Positions 1-8,466 of a stretch of DNA of 64,000 bases are shown here, in pieces; position 1 is the first letter of the stretch; each line of letters starts with the position of its first letter. Location: NCBI GenBank assembly GCA_044226195.1, contig JBGAHO010000002.1, positions 1-64,000 of the forward strand, read 5' to 3'. Both the position numbers and the translations under genes were made by a program. The notes beneath the pieces are model-generated. The model was given only the letters and a program-made list of their open reading frames with translations. It did no database searches and had not been told where the DNA came from. Source of the stretch: RPQJ01 sp044226195 (GTDB taxonomy: Bacteria > Pseudomonadota > Gammaproteobacteria > Steroidobacterales > Steroidobacteraceae).

Positions 1-137
1 GCGGCATCGAAGTCGCGGAAGGCGAAGCGCCGGGCGATGCCCCGGCCGTCCGGGGTGAGCTGCCAGCCGGCCAGGGACTGCTGCAGCGCCTGCGCGGCGG
101 CCGCATCGAGCGGTCGACGGGTGGGGGTCTGGGTCAT
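1..137 (-). CDS. phhB: 4a-hydroxytetrahydrobiopterin dehydratase (pterin carbinolamine dehydratase), 5' part only
   Basis: The window edge cuts this gene; only the first 45 codons are present, read leftwards from an ATG at 137. The visible residues include 'AGWQLTPDGRGIARRFAF' followed by RDFDA, which fits the N-terminal alpha/beta part of the PCD/DCoH family (short N-terminal helix, W, then an R-x-F-x-F-x-D-F strand). The enzyme recycles 4a-hydroxy-tetrahydropterin after phenylalanine hydroxylation. A good ribosome binding site (GGGAGGA) lies just upstream of the start. The gene is divergent from ppk1. The catalytic His-His region lies outside the window, so function rests on the N-terminal match only. 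Confidence 0.7.
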   Translation of the reverse strand, partial: MTQTPTRRPLDAAAAQALQQSLAGWQLTPDGRGIARRFAFRDFDA

Positions 138-195
138 GGGGTCCTCCCGGACGTATCGCCCCTGCGGCCCGGCGCAGGGCGGTGTTGAAACGAAA

Positions 196-213
196 CTGTC
201 ACACGACTGTCGG
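196..213 (+). promoter_or_regulatory. Pho-box-like direct repeat upstream of ppk1
   Basis: Two direct repeats, CTGTCAC at 196-202 and CTGTCGG at 207-213, are separated by 4 bp and so repeat with an 11-bp period. This is the arrangement of a PhoB box (CTGTCAT-N4-CTGTCAT). The site is 71 bp before the ppk1 start codon. ppk1 is PhoB-controlled in several bacteria. The AT-rich tract just after it (ATATTTTA, 214-221) could serve as a -10, but its spacing to the box is not the usual one, so the call is tentative. Confidence 0.5.
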
Positions 214-283
214 ATATTTTACCGTTGGCCTTCCCCCGCATGCAGGGCTGCGCAGTGACCCGACCCCAGAACGGACACCCTCG

Positions 284-2377
284 ATGACCTCCCAGAGCCG
301 GGCGGCCATGCTGCGGGAGGCATGGTTCGATCGCGACCTGAGCTGGCTCGAATTCAACCGCCGCGTGCTCAACGAGGCGCTAGACGAGCGCACGCCTCTG
401 CTCGAGCGCCTGAAGTTCCTCGCGATCTTCAACTCGAACCTGGACGAGTTCTTCATGAAGCGCGTGGGCGCCATGCGCACGCGCGCCTACGCGAGCGGCG
501 TGCCCGCCACCGTCGAAGCGTTCAACGCGCACATGAACACGTTGCGCACGGCACTGTTCCCGATGCTGCTGCAGCAGGCGGAATGCTTCGCCGACCTGCG
601 CGACCGCCTGGCGAGGCAGCACGTGCGGCTGGCGACCTGGGCGGAGCTGACCGACGCGCAGCGCGACGAAGCGGCCGACTACTTCGAGCGGCACGTCTCG
701 CCCGCGCTGACCCCGCTCAGCCTCAATCCGGCCGAAGCGTTCCCGTTCATGTCGAATCTCTCGACCTCCTGGGGCTTCGTGATCCACGACGCCGAAGCGG
801 GCGAACGCGTGCTGGTGCGCGTGAAAGTGCCGGGCAATGTGCCGCAGTGGCTGCCGCTGCGCGCCGACGTCCCGCCCGGCGACCGCTGCTTCGTGTCGCT
901 GCAGGAACTGTTGCGCCACAATGCCGAGCGGCTCTTCCCGGGCGTCGAGATCGAGGCGGCGACGCTGTTCCGCGTGTCGCGCAACGCGGACATCGCCATC
1001 GAAGAAGACAGCGACAACAGCATCCGTGAACTGGTCGAGGAGCAGGTCCGCCAGCGGCGCTTCCAGCCGGTTGTGCGCCTTGAATTCGGCGAGGCGCCGA
1101 GCGCCGAGATCCGCGACAGCCTCGTGTCCCGCTTCGAATTGCGGGACAGCGACGTGTACGAGCTGCCGGGCATCCTCGACTACACCAGCCTGTTCGAGAT
1201 CGCGTCGCTGCCGATCCCCGAGCTGCGCGACCCGCCCTGGACGCCGCTGCCGCCGCTCGGCATCGACCCGGACGCGGACATCTTCGCCGCGATCCGCGCC
1301 GGCGACGTGCTGGTGCACCACCCCTACGAGAGCTTCGACGCCTCGGTCGAGCGCTTCATCCGCGAGGCCGCGGACGATGCGGCCACCACCACCATCAAGA
1401 TGACGGTGTACCGGCTCGGCGACGATACGCCGTTCGTGCGCTCGCTGATCAAGGCGGCGGAGAACGGCAAGCAGGTCGCCTGCTGCGTCGAACTCAAGGC
1501 GCGCTTCGACGAGGCGCGCAACCTGCACTGGGCCGAGGAACTGCAGAAGGCCGGCGACCACGTGATCTACGGCGTGCGCGGGCTCAAGACGCACACCAAG
1601 CTGGCGCTGGTCGTGCGCCGCGAGGGCGACGGGCTGCGCAGCTATGCGCACATCGGCACCGGAAACTACCACGTGAAGACGGCGCGCCTGTACACGGACT
1701 TCGGCCTCTTCACCTGCGATCCCGTGCTCACCCGCGACGTGGTGAACCTCTTTCACCACCTCACCGGCTATTCGCGCCGCCCGAAGTTCGAGAAGCTGCT
1801 GGTCGCGCCGCTCAACATGCGCGAGCGCTTCATCGAGCTGATCCGTCGCGAGGCCGCCCACGCACGCGACGGCCGGCCCGCCCGCATCGTGGCCAAGGTC
1901 AACCAGCTGGAGGATGCGCCGGTGTGCGAGGCGCTCTGCGAGGCGTCGAACGACGGCGTCACCATCGACGTGATAGCCCGCGGCTTCTGCTGCCTGCGGC
2001 CCGGCATCGCCGGCTGGACCGAGAACCTGCGCGTGCGTTCGATCGTCGGCCGCTTCCTCGAGCACGGGCGGGTCTTTCATTTCGCGAACGGCCACGAGGA
2101 TCCGCTCGACGGCGACTTCTACCTCGGCTCGGCCGACTGGATGGATCGCAACCTGTCGCGACGCGTGGAAGCGGTGGCGCCGGTCGAGAACCGGCACCTG
2201 CGTGAACGCCTGTGGGAAGCCCTGCAGGTGCAACTCGCCGACGAGCGCAATGCCTGGCAGATGCAGTCGGACGGCAGCTACGTCCAGCTGCGCCCGGCGA
2301 GCCGGTCGGCGCGCGTGGCGCGCGACGGCACGCACGTGGCCTTGATGAAGAAGATGCGGGCGCGCGTGCGGCGCTGA
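284..2377 (+). CDS. ppk1: polyphosphate kinase 1
   Basis: A 697-residue PPK1, the usual family length. It reversibly transfers the gamma phosphate of ATP to inorganic polyphosphate at the inner face of the membrane. The N-terminal domain starts with the family signature 'FDRDLSWLEFNRRVLNEA' and continues through 'NLDEFFMKRV'. In the C-terminal phospholipase-D-like half, 'GLKTHTKLALVVRR' holds the autophosphorylated His, and 'YAHIGTGNYH' and 'LYTDFGLFT' follow as expected. The ATG at 284 was chosen because upstream in-frame codons do not resemble the family and the protein then starts right before the conserved domain. No ppx exopolyphosphatase gene lies next to it. A Pho-box-like repeat upstream suggests control by phosphate starvation. 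Confidence 0.96.
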   Translation: MTSQSRAAMLREAWFDRDLSWLEFNRRVLNEALDERTPLLERLKFLAIFNSNLDEFFMKRVGAMRTRAYASGVPATVEAFNAHMNTLRTALFPMLLQQAECFADLRDRLARQHVRLATWAELTDAQRDEAADYFERHVSPALTPLSLNPAEAFPFMSNLSTSWGFVIHDAEAGERVLVRVKVPGNVPQWLPLRADVPPGDRCFVSLQELLRHNAERLFPGVEIEAATLFRVSRNADIAIEEDSDNSIRELVEEQVRQRRFQPVVRLEFGEAPSAEIRDSLVSRFELRDSDVYELPGILDYTSLFEIASLPIPELRDPPWTPLPPLGIDPDADIFAAIRAGDVLVHHPYESFDASVERFIREAADDAATTTIKMTVYRLGDDTPFVRSLIKAAENGKQVACCVELKARFDEARNLHWAEELQKAGDHVIYGVRGLKTHTKLALVVRREGDGLRSYAHIGTGNYHVKTARLYTDFGLFTCDPVLTRDVVNLFHHLTGYSRRPKFEKLLVAPLNMRERFIELIRREAAHARDGRPARIVAKVNQLEDAPVCEALCEASNDGVTIDVIARGFCCLRPGIAGWTENLRVRSIVGRFLEHGRVFHFANGHEDPLDGDFYLGSADWMDRNLSRRVEAVAPVENRHLRERLWEALQVQLADERNAWQMQSDGSYVQLRPASRSARVARDGTHVALMKKMRARVRR

Positions 2378-2398
2378 GGCACCCGCGACGCGGGCTCA
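2375..2398. terminator. weak hairpin between convergent ppk1 and dgcA
   Basis: The 18-bp space between the two stop codons holds a short stem, CCCGC (2382-2386) with GCGGG (2390-2394) around a 3-nt loop, flanked by TGAG and CTCA that could extend it past a 3-nt bulge. There is no T-run on either side, so it is at best a weak bidirectional terminator. Confidence 0.3.
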
Positions 2399-3379
2399 GC
2401 CCCAGAGTGACGGCGAGGGCGGCTCCATGCGTCCGCGCTCGTAGCGGATCGGCGCGTCGCGATCGAGCTTCTGCAGCAGCGGGCCGTCGAGGTCCACGTA
2501 GGCGCAGGACTGCGCGACGAGGAAGGCCGGCGCCATCGCGAGCGACGTGCCGCACATGTTGCCTACCATGAGTCCGAGGCCGAGATCGCGCGCGGCGGCG
2601 CACATCGCGAGCGCTTCGGTGAGCCCGCCGCACTTGTCCAGCTTGAGGTTCACGTACTGGTAGCGACCGGCGAGCGCCGCGAGCGACGACCGGTCGGTGC
2701 ACGACTCGTCGGCGGCGAGCGGCAGCACCGGGGCATAGCCGTCCAGCTGCGCGTCCTCGCCGCGCGCGACCGGCTGTTCGATGAGTTCCACGCCGAACGC
2801 ACGCATGGCCGGCGCGACCCGCTCGAGCGTCGCCCTCGTCCACGCCTGGTTGGCGTCGACCACGAGCCGCGTCGTGGGCAATTCCTCGCGCACGATGCGC
2901 ACGATGTCGAGGTGCCGCTCGCCATCGACCTTGAGTTTCAGCAGCGGATAGTCGCGCGCCTCACGCGCCTTGCGCCGGGTGTCCGCATCGTCGCAGAGGC
3001 CGAGCGTGAAGGCCGTGACGACCGGCTGCAACCCGGACAGGCCCGCCTGCCGCCAGGCCGGCACGCCCGTCTGCTTCGCACGCAGGTCCCACAGTGCGCA
3101 ATCGAGCGCGTTGCGTGCGCCGCCCGCCGGCAACAGGCCCTGCAGCGCCGGGAGCGAGAGATCGTCGCCGAGGGCCGCACGCACCGACTCGACCTGGGTC
3201 GCCATGCTCTCGGTCGTCTCGCCGTCGTAGTCGACGCCCGCGGCTTCCGCCCAGCCGCGACGGCCGGCCGCGTCGGTCAGCGTGACCTGCAGCACCGGCA
3301 GGTGCGTGATCGAATCGCGCGCCGTGGCGAACGGCTCGACCAGTGCCCACTGCTCGACGGTCGAGGTGACGGAGATCAT
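2396..3379 (-). CDS. dgcA: enolase-superfamily epimerase, probable N-acetyl-D-glutamate racemase DgcA (dipeptide epimerase type)
   Basis: A 327-residue member of the muconate-lactonizing/dipeptide epimerase branch of the enolase superfamily. Visible active-site elements are the K-x-K motif (PLLKLK, about residues 145-150), metal ligands in VVDANQAW (D175), ELIEQP (E201) and LAADESC (D224), and the second-half lysine in 'YVNLKLDKCGGLTEA' (about K246). The start ATG overlaps the stop of dgcN by 4 bp (ATGA), so the two are translationally coupled. DgcN-DgcA pairs are reported to convert D-glutamate through N-acetyl-D-Glu to N-acetyl-L-Glu; this protein would do the racemisation. L-Ala-D/L-Glu epimerase in murein recycling is the main alternative, since family sequence alone does not settle substrate. 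The neighbourhood favours DgcA. Confidence 0.8.
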   Translation of the reverse strand: MISVTSTVEQWALVEPFATARDSITHLPVLQVTLTDAAGRRGWAEAAGVDYDGETTESMATQVESVRAALGDDLSLPALQGLLPAGGARNALDCALWDLRAKQTGVPAWRQAGLSGLQPVVTAFTLGLCDDADTRRKAREARDYPLLKLKVDGERHLDIVRIVREELPTTRLVVDANQAWTRATLERVAPAMRAFGVELIEQPVARGEDAQLDGYAPVLPLAADESCTDRSSLAALAGRYQYVNLKLDKCGGLTEALAMCAAARDLGLGLMVGNMCGTSLAMAPAFLVAQSCAYVDLDGPLLQKLDRDAPIRYERGRMEPPSPSLWG

Positions 3380-4395
3380 CTGGCGAGCAGCGCCTCGGCG
3401 AGCGCATCCACGCCGCCGCGCAGCGGGTCGCAAACCGGCAGGCCGGTCTCGCGCTGCACGCGCTCGCGATACTCCGCCCACTGCGCGTCGTCGAGCGACG
3501 ACGAATTGATGGCCAGACCGACGCAGCGGATGCGACGGTTGGTGAGCCGCCCGGCCTGCAGGTAGGTCTCGATGACCTCGGGCAGCGGCGGAATCGGGTA
3601 GTCGGGATACTCCTCGATCGTCGTCCGCTCCGGTGCATGGCACAGCACGATCGCATCCGGCTGCGAGCCGTGCAGCAATCCGAGGGTGACGGCCGCGTAG
3701 GCCGGGTGGTACAGCGACCCCTGCCCCTCGATGACGTCCCAGTGGTCGGGCGCATTGTCGGGCGACAGGGCTTCGGCCGCGCCCGCGAGGAAGTCCGCAA
3801 CCAGTGCGTCCATCGCGATGCCGCTGCCGGCGATCATGATCCCCGTCTGGCCGGTGGCACGGAACGTCGCGGGCACGCCTCGCGAGCGCAGCGCTGCGGT
3901 GAGCGCGAGGGCTGTGTACTTCTTGCCTAGCGCGCAGTCGGTGCCGACCGTGAGCACGCGCAGGCCGCTGCGCTTGCGGCCGCTCCCCACGGGAAACGGC
4001 GGGTTCATGTGACGCACGTCGACGAGGCGTACGCCGTGTCGCTCGGCCGCGCGCACGAGGCGCGGAAAACTCGTGAGCCGCGTGTGCATGCCGCTCACGA
4101 CGTCCAGTCCCGCGACGAGGGCGGCCTCGAGGTCGTCCTGCCAGTGTTCCGGCAGCACGCCGCCCGTGGACGCGACGCCGACGACGATCGAACCGGCGCC
4201 CTGGGCCGCCGCAGCCGCCGGTGACAGCCGCGGCAGGTCGAGCGTCACGCGGGCCGACGGATGCGACCACTCGCCGATCACGTCGGGCCGGCACCAGTCG
4301 CGCAGGCCGAACGCCGTCTTGCAGTCGGACTTGAGCGTGGCGTCGCCGAGGTACAGCAGGTAGGGCTTGCGCAGCGTGAGCATGGCGGAACTCAT
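3376..4395 (-). CDS. dgcN: DUF1611-family protein, probable D-glutamate N-acetyltransferase DgcN
   Basis: 339 residues matching the DUF1611 family: an N-terminal Rossmann-like part (about 1-140; 'SIVVGVASTGG' and 'HTRLTSF') and a C-terminal P-loop-like part ('VGTDCALGKKYTALAL', about residues 149-164) with 'ATGQTGIMIAGSGIAMDA' and 'VIEGQGSLYHPAY'. Members of this family were shown to act as DgcN, acetylating D-glutamate before the DgcA racemase step. It overlaps the deacylase upstream and dgcA downstream by ATGA junctions, so the three genes form one tightly coupled unit. Older annotation often calls it an NAD-dependent epimerase/dehydratase; there is no SDR Tyr-x3-Lys signature here to support that. 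Confidence 0.8.
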   Translation of the reverse strand: MSSAMLTLRKPYLLYLGDATLKSDCKTAFGLRDWCRPDVIGEWSHPSARVTLDLPRLSPAAAAAQGAGSIVVGVASTGGVLPEHWQDDLEAALVAGLDVVSGMHTRLTSFPRLVRAAERHGVRLVDVRHMNPPFPVGSGRKRSGLRVLTVGTDCALGKKYTALALTAALRSRGVPATFRATGQTGIMIAGSGIAMDALVADFLAGAAEALSPDNAPDHWDVIEGQGSLYHPAYAAVTLGLLHGSQPDAIVLCHAPERTTIEEYPDYPIPPLPEVIETYLQAGRLTNRRIRCVGLAINSSSLDDAQWAEYRERVQRETGLPVCDPLRGGVDALAEALLAR

Positions 4396-5927
4396 GGACG
4401 ATAGGCGGGACTGCGCAGCACGCGGCCCGGGTGGGCGTGGGTGACGGCACCGTCGCGCACGACCCAGTCACCGGACACCATCACGTCGGGGATGCCGGCC
4501 GGCGGCGCTTCGGGCTGCTCGACGGTCGAGCGGTCGATCACCGTCGCGGGGTCGAAGATCACGAGGTCGGCCACGTAGCCCGGCGCGATCCGGCCGCGAT
4601 CGGCGAGGCCGAGCTGCGCGGCGGCGAGACCGGTCATCTTGTGCACGGCCTGCTCGAGGGTCAGCACCTTCTCCTCGCGCACGTAGCGGCCGAGCACGCG
4701 TGCGAACGACCCGGCGCCGCGCGGATGGGAGCCATGCAGCTCGCCGTCGCTGCAGAACATGATCTGCGGCTGGGCCACGAACCAGCGCACGTCGTCCTCG
4801 CTCATCGAGGTGCCGAGGACGTTTTCGAGTTCGTCGCCGCCGGTGACCTCGGCCTCGGTCGCCTTGATCATGCGCATGTACGCATCGACCGGCGAGATGC
4901 CCCAGGCGGCCGCGATCTGCTCGAGCGTCTTGCCCGCCATCGCCGGCTCCGGCACGTACTTGCCGAGGCGGATCGCGCCCGGGCCGCCGTTGTCGGCCAG
5001 CGCACGGGCGACTTTCTCCGCGTTGAAGAAGTCGCGATCGGTGACCAGCACGCGCAGCGTCGAATGCCAGAACGTGTACGGATAGACGTCGGCCGAGAGC
5101 TTCACACCTTCGCGCCGGGCCTGCTCGAAATACGCGGGCATGCGGCTGGCCGCGAGATGCCAGACGGGCGTCGAGCCGAGCTTGATGTGGGTGATCTCGA
5201 CCGGGATCTTCGCCTCGCGCCCGATGCGCAGGATTTCGTCGTAGGAGTCGAAGACCTTGTTCCCCTCGTCGCGCACGTGGCTGATGTAGAAGCCGCCGCT
5301 GGCCGCCGCGATCTTCGACAGCTCGACCACTTCCTCGGTCGTCGAGAAATGCGCGGCCTCGTATTCGAGTCCCGTGGAGAGGCCGAAGGCGCCCGCCGTG
5401 AGTTCCTTCGCCAGCAGTTCCTTCATGCGCGCCAGTTCCTGCGGCGTCGACGCGCGGTAGAGATCCTGGCCCATGACTTGCTGGCGCAGCGTCGCCTGGC
5501 CGACCATGCTCGCGACGTTCAGCGCCGGGGGCGTCGCCTGCAGCTTCGCGAACCATTCGCGCAGCGGGAAGGCCGAGTCGCCGTCCTGGCCGACGAAGAC
5601 CGTCGTCACGCCCATGCGCGTCACGGTGGCCGCGTCGAGATCCTCGAGCAGACCGCGGTCGGCGTGCGTGTGCATGTCGATGAACCCGGGCGCGAGCGCC
5701 AGCCCGCGCGCGTCACGCACGGATTCGCCGGCCGCCGGCGTGAGCGCCGGCGCAACCTCGACGATGCGGTCGCCACGCACGCGCACGTCGGCGACTACGC
5801 CCGGCGCGCCGGTTCCGTCGTAGACCGTGGCGTGCCGGATCAGCACGTCCGCCGCAACGTCCTGTACGGCAGTGGCTGCCAGCCACCCGAGCAAGAGGCA
5901 CGGCCACATCCGTCGCGTGTGCTGCAT
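4392..5927 (-). CDS. exported N-acyl-D-amino-acid deacylase (D-aminoacylase family amidohydrolase)
   Basis: 511 residues with a cleavable signal peptide (MQHTRRMWPCLLLGWL, then ATAVQDVAA), so it probably works in the periplasm. The mature part is an amidohydrolase: 'APGFIDMHTHADRG' gives the metal-binding H-x-H, 'YISHVRDEGN' and 'VEITHIKLG' supply further metal and substrate residues, and 'MFCSDGELHGSHPRGAGSF' is the typical D-aminoacylase signature. Family members release D-amino acids from N-acyl-D-amino acids, or act on D-peptides. It is first of the coupled set deacylase-dgcN-dgcA (ATGA overlap with dgcN). A link to D-amino acid use is therefore likely; the exact acyl-D substrate is unknown. 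Confidence 0.85.
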   Translation of the reverse strand: MQHTRRMWPCLLLGWLAATAVQDVAADVLIRHATVYDGTGAPGVVADVRVRGDRIVEVAPALTPAAGESVRDARGLALAPGFIDMHTHADRGLLEDLDAATVTRMGVTTVFVGQDGDSAFPLREWFAKLQATPPALNVASMVGQATLRQQVMGQDLYRASTPQELARMKELLAKELTAGAFGLSTGLEYEAAHFSTTEEVVELSKIAAASGGFYISHVRDEGNKVFDSYDEILRIGREAKIPVEITHIKLGSTPVWHLAASRMPAYFEQARREGVKLSADVYPYTFWHSTLRVLVTDRDFFNAEKVARALADNGGPGAIRLGKYVPEPAMAGKTLEQIAAAWGISPVDAYMRMIKATEAEVTGGDELENVLGTSMSEDDVRWFVAQPQIMFCSDGELHGSHPRGAGSFARVLGRYVREEKVLTLEQAVHKMTGLAAAQLGLADRGRIAPGYVADLVIFDPATVIDRSTVEQPEAPPAGIPDVMVSGDWVVRDGAVTHAHPGRVLRSPAYRP

Positions 5928-5970
5928 CGTCGATCTCCCTGTGTCGTTGTTCAGCGGCCTGCGTCCGGCC

Positions 5971-6639
5971 TCACTCGAGGCCGAGTTTCTTGCGGATCGC
6001 CGCGATGAAGGCCGGGTGCGCCGCCTCGCGCGCTGCGGCGACGGCCTGTACGTGCGGGTTTTCGTGCAGCTTCGCCAGCAAGGCGCCCATCGCCGGGTAC
6101 TCGGCCAGCAGGTCGCGACCGAACAGCTTCACGGATACCGCATTGCCGAGATCGGCGCTGTACAGGAAGACGATGTCCGCGAGGGTGAACGCATCGCCGG
6201 CCACGTAGGGCGCGAACCGGCCGTGACGCTGCAGCGTGGCAAATCCCGCGGTGAGGTTGTCCTTGGCGAGCGCCTTGACCGAATCCGGCGTGCGGCCGCC
6301 GAAGAACGCCTCGAGGAAGCAACTGCGCGCCGGCAACTCGATGTAGAGCTCGATCTCCTTGATCAGCGCGCGCACATAGGCTCGCTCGAATGGATCGGCC
6401 GGCAGCAGGCGCGGCCCCTGGCCGAGGTCCTCGAGGTACTCGAGGATGACGCTCGCCTCGTTGAGGCATCCGCGTTCCGTCTCGATGTAGGGCAGCTTGC
6501 CGCGCGGCGTCCTCGCCAGCGTGGCGGGGCTCTGGTCGGGATAGGCCAGCACGTACTCGAACGGAATGCCCTTCTCGAGCAACGCCAGCTTGACCATGTT
6601 GGCGTAGTTGCTGGACGGAAAGCCGAAAAGCTTGATCAC
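5971..6639 (-). CDS. glutathione S-transferase family protein
   Basis: 222 residues with the two-domain GST layout. The N-terminal thioredoxin-fold domain (about 1-80) includes 'MIKLFGFPSSNYANMVK' with the Ser residues that usually sit at the glutathione thiol, 'RGKLPYIETERG' with the cis-Pro, and 'LNEASVILEYL', the glutathione gamma-glutamyl binding stretch. The C-terminal helical domain carries 'DAFTLADIVFLYS'. It lies 43 bp upstream of the D-aminoacylase gene on the same strand and may be cotranscribed, although nothing in D-amino acid metabolism obviously needs a GST. Substrate unknown. Confidence 0.88.
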   Translation of the reverse strand: MIKLFGFPSSNYANMVKLALLEKGIPFEYVLAYPDQSPATLARTPRGKLPYIETERGCLNEASVILEYLEDLGQGPRLLPADPFERAYVRALIKEIELYIELPARSCFLEAFFGGRTPDSVKALAKDNLTAGFATLQRHGRFAPYVAGDAFTLADIVFLYSADLGNAVSVKLFGRDLLAEYPAMGALLAKLHENPHVQAVAAAREAAHPAFIAAIRKKLGLE

Positions 6640-6867
6640 GCGCGTCTCCCCTCGATTCGCCGGCGGCCAGCATAAAGGGCCGCGCGGACGCCAACAAATC
6701 GACCGCTTCGGGCGCCATCTCGGCCGTGTTCCCGCGCGACCAGCCAGACGCTGCCTTTTTGGTTCGAATTGGTTTGCTTCTCGTTGCGCGGATGCGTGTT
6801 TTCCCCCAAGACGCCGGGCACCGGAGGCGTAGGATCAAACCAGCCTCTCCGCAGAAGGGTGGGAATC

Positions 6868-8466
6868 ATGGGCTCCGCACGGCGCCCGGATCCAGGCGAC
6901 CGCGAGCACTGGAAGGTGGCGCTCGACGGCAGTCGACACGGTGTCTTCGACTGGGACATCGCGGGGGGGCACCTGTACCAGTCGGCCACGCTCTGCCGGA
7001 TCGTCGGGCTCGGGGACGGCGCCCGGGTGGAGCCCTTCGAGACGTGTTTCGAGCGCGTCCACCCCGCCGATCGAGATCGATTCCGCGAAGGCATGCTCGC
7101 GCATTTCCGCGGCGAGACGCCGTACCACGAAATCGAGTTCCGCTCGCTGAAGCCCGGCGGCGGCGAAGTGTGGATCGAGGGCTGCGGCACGGTGGTGGAG
7201 CGCGACGAATCGGGGGAACCGACGCGCATGATCGGCGTGTTCCGCGACATCTCACCGTCCGGTGAGATCGACGCGGCCAACGCGGACGATCCGACGGCGC
7301 TCGCTCGCCTGCTCGGCGACCTGGCACGGGCGCAGGCGGAGAACGCGCGGCTGCGCGAGACCGGCGCCAACCTGCGCCTGGCCATCGAATCCGCCCGTCT
7401 CGGCGTGTTCAGCCGGCGACTGCCGGATGGCCCGATCGACTGCTCGGCGACCGCACTCGCGATCTGGGGCCAGCCGCCCGATACGCCCATGACGACGACT
7501 TTCCTGGAGTCGATCATTCACGACGACGATCGCGCGAGGGTGCGCGCCATCATCGCGAGCGCCGCCACGACCGGTCGCGACTACGACCTCCAGTACCGCG
7601 TCCTCTGGCCCGACGGCACCGTGCACTGGGTCGAGTCCATGGCGCGCGTCTTCCTGGCGCCGGACGGACATCCCGAACTGGTACGCGGCATGATCCGGGA
7701 CGTGACCGCGGAGAAGCAGGCCGAACTGGAACTGCGCGCCGCCAAGGACACGGCCGAGAGTGCGAGCCGCGCCAAGAACGCCTTCCTGGGCAGCATCAGC
7801 CACGAACTGCGCACGCCGCTCAACGCGATCATTGGCTTCTCGGGCCTGATGCTCGATGGTGCGATGGGCGAAGTGCCGGTCGCCCTGCGACGCCCCCTGG
7901 AAATGGTGCGCCGCGCCGGGCAGGAACTGCACGACACGGTCCGGCAGATCCTCGACCTGACCAGCATCGAAGGCGGCAGCGTCTCGATCGCAGCCACGCC
8001 TGTTCCCCTGCGCGCCCTGCTGGACGAATTGCATGGCTCGTTCGCCGCGGCGGCCGCGTCGCGCGGCCTGATCCTGCGGCCGCTCGAATGCGACACCACA
8101 CTCACCGTTTTTGCCGACGGTCCGCGCCTCGCACAGGTGACGCGCAATCTCGTCTCGAATGCCCTGAAGTTCACCGATCAGGGTTCGATCTGGCTCACCG
8201 CCACGCGCGAGGCCCGATGGGCCCGCATCGAGGTCGGCGACACGGGCATCGGCATTGCGCGGGACCAGCAGCACCGGCTGTTCGAGCCGTTCCAGCGCAT
8301 CGCGGACGAACCGGGGCGACTGCGACAAGGCACGGGCATCGGCTTGTCGGTGTGCCGTCGCATCGTCGAGGCCATGGGCGGCGTGATCGGCGTCGAGAGC
8401 GAACCCGGCCGCGGCAGCCGCTTCTGGTTCACGGTGCCGCTCGCGCCAGGCGCCGACGGCCCCTAG
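6868..8466 (+). CDS. soluble PAS-domain sensor histidine kinase
   Basis: 532 residues, no membrane segment or signal peptide, so a cytoplasmic sensor. Two PAS domains with PAC tails are visible (about 10-130, ending 'MIGVFRDIS'; about 165-290, ending 'VRGMIRDVTAEKQ'), then a HisKA domain with 'GSISHELRTPLNAI' (phosphoacceptor H312) and an HATPase domain with N box 'VTRNLVSNALKFTD', G1 'VGDTGIGI' and G2 'GTGIGLSVCRRIVEAMGG'. The ATG at 6868 follows AAGGGTGGG. It has no receiver domain and no response regulator gene beside it, so its partner is unknown. Its stop overlaps the stop of cueR (shared CTAG at 8463-8466). Confidence 0.9.
   Translation: MGSARRPDPGDREHWKVALDGSRHGVFDWDIAGGHLYQSATLCRIVGLGDGARVEPFETCFERVHPADRDRFREGMLAHFRGETPYHEIEFRSLKPGGGEVWIEGCGTVVERDESGEPTRMIGVFRDISPSGEIDAANADDPTALARLLGDLARAQAENARLRETGANLRLAIESARLGVFSRRLPDGPIDCSATALAIWGQPPDTPMTTTFLESIIHDDDRARVRAIIASAATTGRDYDLQYRVLWPDGTVHWVESMARVFLAPDGHPELVRGMIRDVTAEKQAELELRAAKDTAESASRAKNAFLGSISHELRTPLNAIIGFSGLMLDGAMGEVPVALRRPLEMVRRAGQELHDTVRQILDLTSIEGGSVSIAATPVPLRALLDELHGSFAAAAASRGLILRPLECDTTLTVFADGPRLAQVTRNLVSNALKFTDQGSIWLTATREARWARIEVGDTGIGIARDQQHRLFEPFQRIADEPGRLRQGTGIGLSVCRRIVEAMGGVIGVESEPGRGSRFWFTVPLAPGADGP

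Noticed and set aside
380..2335. Long open frame antisense to ppk1
   Set aside because: Arg/Ala/His-rich without family signatures; a frame opened by high GC at third positions opposite a clear PPK1.
3380..4471. N-terminal extension of the DgcA reading frame up to about 691 codons
   Set aside because: It overlaps dgcN completely; family length and the ATGA junction fix the start at 3379.
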